Shown: positions 5,822-8,525 of the stretch, piece after piece
Layout of the letters: each line of letters begins with the position of its first letter
How positions within the stretch are numbered: position 1 is the stretch's first letter
Origin: an uncultured Lacticaseibacillus sp.
GTDB lineage: Bacteria > Bacillota > Bacilli > Lactobacillales > Lactobacillaceae
Length of the DNA stretch: 8,525 nucleotides
Assembly (NCBI GenBank): GCA_934339215.1
Contig: CAKRHU010000050.1
Span: 1-8,525 of the forward strand
Direction: 5' to 3'
Notes under the pieces: generated by a model
What the model was told of the DNA's origin: nothing
What the model saw: the letters and a program-made list of their open reading frames with translations, nothing else
The model's database searches: none
Translations under genes and position numbers: made by a program

Positions 5822-7836
5822 TACTTACGCTTCCCCTTTCGCAATTGTTGTTTGATCTTGCTAGCCCCAAATTGCATGTTGGCATGATCAACGGTTTTGG
5901 TTTCAAGGATCGAGCCATCATCATCGAGATCAAATTCAACGTTTTGTTCGATCCATTCGCGTCTCGGTTCAACACGATCGCCCATGAGCGTCGTCACGCG
6001 GCGTTCAGCTAACGCGCCATCTTCCACCCGTACGCGGATCAAGGTCCGGGTTTCTGGATTCATCGTGGTTTCCCACAACTGATCGGCGTTCATTTCACCT
6101 AACCCTTTAAAGCGTGTCAGGGTGTAGCCTTTACCCATTTTCTTGGTTTCGGCTTCGAGTTCCTCATCCGTCCAAGCATAAGCGATTTGGATGTTGGCGC
6201 CTTTGCCTTTTTGCAGGCGATACAACGGTGGCAAAGCGATATAAACCTTGCCGGCATCCATCAATGGCCGCATGTAGCGGTAGAAGAAGGTCAGCAAAAG
6301 AATTTGAATGTGGGCGCCGTCAGTATCCGCATCGGTCATAATGATGACTTTATCGTAATTGGCGGCATCGATGTCAAATTCTGCGCCAACGCCTGCGCCG
6401 ATGGTATAGATCATGGTGTTGATTTCTTGGTTTTTGGTGATGTCGGCGAGTTTGGCCTTTTGCGTGTTTAAGACTTTCCCCCGCAACGGCAAAATCGCTT
6501 GGAACTTGCGATCGCGGCCTTGTTTGGCAGAGCCGCCGGCAGAATCCCCTTCGACTAAGTACAATTCATTCTTCTTGGCGTTTTTCGATTGGGCAGGCGT
6601 CAACTTACCAGAAAGCAAGCTAGTGTCTTTCTTCTTGCGCTTACCATGGCGCGAATCATCGCGGGCACGCCGGGCAGCTTCACGGGCTTCGCGAGCTTTA
6701 ACGGCTTTGCGAACTAATTCTTGGGCCGCAGTCCCTTGTTCCATCAAATAAAAGCTGAGTTGTTCGTAAACCACCGCATCAACAACGGAACGCGCTTGCG
6801 GGGTGCCGAGCTTGCCTTTGGTTTGGCCTTCAAATTGCAGAATTTCTTCTGGAATGCGCACCGCTAAAACGCCAGCCAAGCCTTCGCGGACATCAGAGCC
6901 TTCAAGGTTTTTATCTTTGTCTTTGAGCAAGTTGACTTTGCGGGCAAAATCATTGAAGGCGCGAGTCATCGCTGAACGCAATCCGACTTCATGCGTCCCG
7001 CCATCAGTGGTGCGGACGTTGTTGACAAAGGAAATCAAGTTTTCGGAGTAGCCGTCGTTATATTGCCCAGCAAAATCCACGACCACGCCGTCTTTTTCGC
7101 CTTCAAAGTTGAACACGTCAGATAACGTGTCTTTGCCTTCATTTAAATACTTCACAAATGAGACTAACCCATCTGGATAATGGTAGATCTCCACGCGATC
7201 GGTGCGTTCATCAGTCAACGAAATTTCGATGTTCTTCAACAAGAACGCTGATTCACGCAAACGCTCCGCCAAAGTGTCAAAGGAGTACACCGTGGTGGTA
7301 AAAATGCTGGGATCTGGTTTAAAGGTGATGGTCGTGCCGTTGGGTTCGCTGACCTTACCTAATTTTTGTAAACCGCCATCGGGATGGCCGCCGGCGATGA
7401 AGTGTTCTTCAAACGCATGCTTATCCCGGACGACGCGAACGGTGAGGCTTTCTGACAAGGCGTTGACGACAGAAGAGCCGACCCCGTGTAAGCCGCCTGA
7501 GGTTTTATAAGAGTTTTGATCAAATTTCCCCCCAGCGTGTAGCACCGTTAAAATGACTTCAATGGTGGGTTTGCCGCTGGCGTGCATCCCCGTTGGCATC
7601 CCCCGACCATGGTCTTGCACCGTGATCGAGTTGTCTTTGTGGATGGTGACTTTAATTTTATCGCCGTATCCCGCCAAGGCTTCATCGACGGCATTATCAA
7701 CGATTTCATAAACGAGGTGATGCAAGCCTCGGGCATCTGTGGAGCCGATGTACATCCCGGGACGCTTGCGCACGGCTTCGAGCCCGTGCAGCACCTGGAT
7801 CGATGAATCCGTGTAAGCTGAACTTTGCGTATCCAT
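5821..7836 (-). CDS. parE: DNA topoisomerase IV subunit B (ATPase)
   Basis: ATP-binding subunit of topoisomerase IV. The 671 residues show a GHKL ATPase domain: EIVDNAVDEALAG with Asn48, QDHGRGMP at 74-81, KTSGGLHGVGSSVVNAL at 111-127. The transducer domain carries the ATP-sensing QTK lysine at 340. The TOPRIM domain has VEGDSAGG at 428-435 (Glu429), PLRGK at 450-454, and TDADTDGAHI with Asp502/Asp504/Asp506; FKGLGEMN follows at 576-583. RDRKFQAILPLRGKVLNT and KNELYLVEGDSAGGSAKQGR fit streptococcal ParE. The last 35 or so residues form a tail ending in a basic stretch (QQLRKGKRK) beyond the usual conserved end. The ATG at 7836 follows AGAGGAAG (7843-7850). It is the first gene of a two-gene operon with parC, overlapping by one base. 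Confidence 0.97.
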   Translation of the reverse strand: MDTQSSAYTDSSIQVLHGLEAVRKRPGMYIGSTDARGLHHLVYEIVDNAVDEALAGYGDKIKVTIHKDNSITVQDHGRGMPTGMHASGKPTIEVILTVLHAGGKFDQNSYKTSGGLHGVGSSVVNALSESLTVRVVRDKHAFEEHFIAGGHPDGGLQKLGKVSEPNGTTITFKPDPSIFTTTVYSFDTLAERLRESAFLLKNIEISLTDERTDRVEIYHYPDGLVSFVKYLNEGKDTLSDVFNFEGEKDGVVVDFAGQYNDGYSENLISFVNNVRTTDGGTHEVGLRSAMTRAFNDFARKVNLLKDKDKNLEGSDVREGLAGVLAVRIPEEILQFEGQTKGKLGTPQARSVVDAVVYEQLSFYLMEQGTAAQELVRKAVKAREAREAARRARDDSRHGKRKKKDTSLLSGKLTPAQSKNAKKNELYLVEGDSAGGSAKQGRDRKFQAILPLRGKVLNTQKAKLADITKNQEINTMIYTIGAGVGAEFDIDAANYDKVIIMTDADTDGAHIQILLLTFFYRYMRPLMDAGKVYIALPPLYRLQKGKGANIQIAYAWTDEELEAETKKMGKGYTLTRFKGLGEMNADQLWETTMNPETRTLIRVRVEDGALAERRVTTLMGDRVEPRREWIEQNVEFDLDDDGSILETKTVDHANMQFGASKIKQQLRKGKRK

Positions 7837-7910
7837 TCAATTCTTCCTCTCTTTACAACATGTTACTAATGTACACTTGTGAGCCAGGAAACTAAAGCGA
7901 TTTCCCATAA

Positions 7911-7966
7911 ATCCCGCGGCCTGTCCAACTTAGCTCCAAGGAGCGGAGTTCGACAGGCCAATGGAT
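7911..7966. repeat. Long imperfect palindrome in the parE 5' leader
   Basis: About one centre near 7938/7939, GGCCTGTC (7918-7925) pairs with GACAGGCC (7952-7959), AACT with AGTT, and GCTCC with GGAGC, interrupted by symmetric mismatches. An outer ATCC/GGAT pair (7911-7914 with 7963-7966) extends it, making about 21 paired positions in 56 bp. No U run follows in either direction, so it is not an ordinary intrinsic terminator. It lies within the predicted parE transcript, about 75-125 bases before the start codon. It could be a regulatory RNA hairpin or a copy of a dispersed palindromic repeat; copy number cannot be judged from one window. Confidence 0.7.
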
Positions 7967-7988
7967 CTTGACTTCGCAAGCCTAAACT

Positions 7989-8017
7989 ATTTTACGCGTC
8001 GTTTTCGCAATCGTCAA
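7989..8017 (-). promoter_or_regulatory. Predicted parE-parC promoter
   Basis: On the minus strand, -35 TTGACG (8012-8017, 5 of 6) and -10 TAAAAT (7989-7994, 5 of 6) are separated by exactly 17 bp. Transcription would start near 7982, leaving an untranslated leader of about 145 bases that includes the long palindrome. Confidence 0.75.
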
Positions 8018-8031
8018 AAAAATGCTACAAT
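8004..8031 (+). promoter_or_regulatory. Predicted plsY promoter with extended -10
   Basis: TGCTACAAT provides an extended -10 (TACAAT at 8026-8031, 5 of 6), with a weak -35 TTCGCA (8004-8009) at a 16-bp spacer. Transcription would start near 8038, about 49 bases before the plsY start. The spacer contains the -35 box of the opposing parE promoter, so the two promoters overlap. Confidence 0.6.
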
Positions 8032-8072
8032 AGCACCACGACTATACGCGGTACCCCTTGGGTCTGCAACAA

Positions 8073-8080
8073 AGGAGGGG
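8073..8080 (+). promoter_or_regulatory. Strong ribosome binding site that selects a TTG start for plsY
   Basis: AGGAGGGG ends six bases before TTG at 8087, which opens the frame encoding the conserved first helix. No in-frame ATG lies close by, so the TTG is the best-supported start. Confidence 0.85.
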
Positions 8081-8086
8081 CAGTTT

Positions 8087-8525
8087 TTGACAATCGCCCT
8101 ATGTTTCATACTCGCATACTTAATTGGTTCCATCCCCAGTGGCGTCTGGGTGGGCCAAGCGTTCTTTCATCAAGATATTCGCCAATCTGGCTCACATAAT
8201 ATCGGCACCACCAATGCTTATCGGGTGTTAGGCCCAGTCGGCGGCTCGATCGTGTTGGTGATGGATATTTTAAAAGGCACGCTTGGCGCTAGTTTTCCGA
8301 TATTTTTTGGCATTCAGCAGCACTGGTTGGTGTTGATCGTGGGCTTAGCCGCAGTGGCTGGTCACACTTTCTCGATTTTCATTCACTTTAAAGGCGGCAA
8401 AGCGGTGGCCACTTCGGCCGGCATTTGCTTAGCTTACGACTGGAAATTTTTCTTGATCTGCTGTGCGATTTTTATCAGCTTGGTGATTTTAACGTCGATG
8501 GTGTCGATCGCGTCAACCGTCGGCA
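8087..8525 (+). CDS. plsY: Acyl-phosphate glycerol-3-phosphate acyltransferase, 5' part
   Basis: Membrane enzyme that transfers the acyl group from acyl-phosphate to glycerol 3-phosphate, giving lysophosphatidate, the first acylation of phospholipid synthesis. The visible 146 codons start MTIALCFILAYLIGSIPSGVWVGQ, a first membrane helix ending in the conserved GSIPSG. GSHNIGTTNAYRVLG (the family GSGNIGATN block) and HFKGGKAVATSAG (conserved KGGK loop) follow, with further hydrophobic segments between. The start is TTG at 8087, six bases after a strong AGGAGGGG (8073-8080); an ATG at 8101 is in another frame. Family members are about 200 residues, so roughly the last quarter is cut off by the window end. 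It is divergent from parE, a neighbourhood seen in lactobacilli and streptococci where plsY adjoins parE-parC. Confidence 0.94.
   Translation, partial: MTIALCFILAYLIGSIPSGVWVGQAFFHQDIRQSGSHNIGTTNAYRVLGPVGGSIVLVMDILKGTLGASFPIFFGIQQHWLVLIVGLAAVAGHTFSIFIHFKGGKAVATSAGICLAYDWKFFLICCAIFISLVILTSMVSIASTVG

Noticed and set aside
5724..5975. Minus-strand 83-codon frame across the parE-parC junction
   Set aside because: It is an alternative frame over the conserved ends of two real genes, with no conserved motif.
3368..7836. Interpretation as gyrA and gyrB
   Set aside because: Sequence details resemble streptococcal ParC and ParE more closely, and the plsY neighbour fits topoisomerase IV. Gyrase genes in this group usually lie near dnaA.
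7918..7959. Palindrome as an intrinsic terminator between parE and plsY
   Set aside because: No U run follows on either strand, and both genes are transcribed away from this region, so no transcript needs to end here.
7968..7993. Plus-strand TTGACT with TATTTT as a second plsY promoter
   Set aside because: The spacer is only 14 bp, too short for a normal vegetative promoter.

Overview
The window looks like chromosome from a low-to-moderate GC Firmicute, most likely a lactic acid bacterium of the Lactobacillales. This rests on three things: a streptococcal/lactobacillus-type ParE-ParC pair divergent from plsY, a fermentative pyruvate formate-lyase, and strong AGGAGG-type ribosome binding sites. 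The species cannot be fixed from the sequence alone. No mobile element, CRISPR array, rRNA or tRNA gene was seen.

Layout. Bases 1-1480 (minus strand) hold the first 493 codons of pflB; its glycyl-radical end lies outside the window. Bases 1481-1818 are the pflB control region, with an extended -10 promoter, a perfect cre (CcpA) match further upstream, several small dyads and the leuA terminator. Bases 1819-2988 (minus) encode a short 2-isopropylmalate synthase, LeuA, without the C-terminal leucine-sensing domain. Bases 2989-3325 form an elaborate leuA control region: a promoter between 12-bp inverted repeats, a 21-codon leader peptide rich in Leu and Ile codons, a chain of mutually exclusive hairpins and a strong attenuator. 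Bases 3326-5821 hold parC with its terminator, and 5821-7836 hold parE; the two form a topoisomerase IV operon on the minus strand with a one-base stop/start overlap. Bases 7837-8086 hold overlapping divergent promoters and a long imperfect palindrome. From 8087 (plus) runs the 5' part of plsY, the acyl-phosphate glycerol-3-phosphate acyltransferase, with a TTG start, cut by the window end.

The genes do not form one pathway. They are three independent minus-strand units (parE-parC, leuA, pflB), with terminators seen after parC and leuA, plus a divergent phospholipid gene. The region most worth a second look is the leuA leader. Leader-peptide attenuation is unusual in Firmicutes, where T-boxes are the common solution, although leader-peptide control is known for the Lactococcus lactis leucine operon. 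Here the leader can be read as a stepwise relay of hairpins joining ribosome position to the terminator, in front of an enzyme that appears to have lost its allosteric leucine-binding domain.
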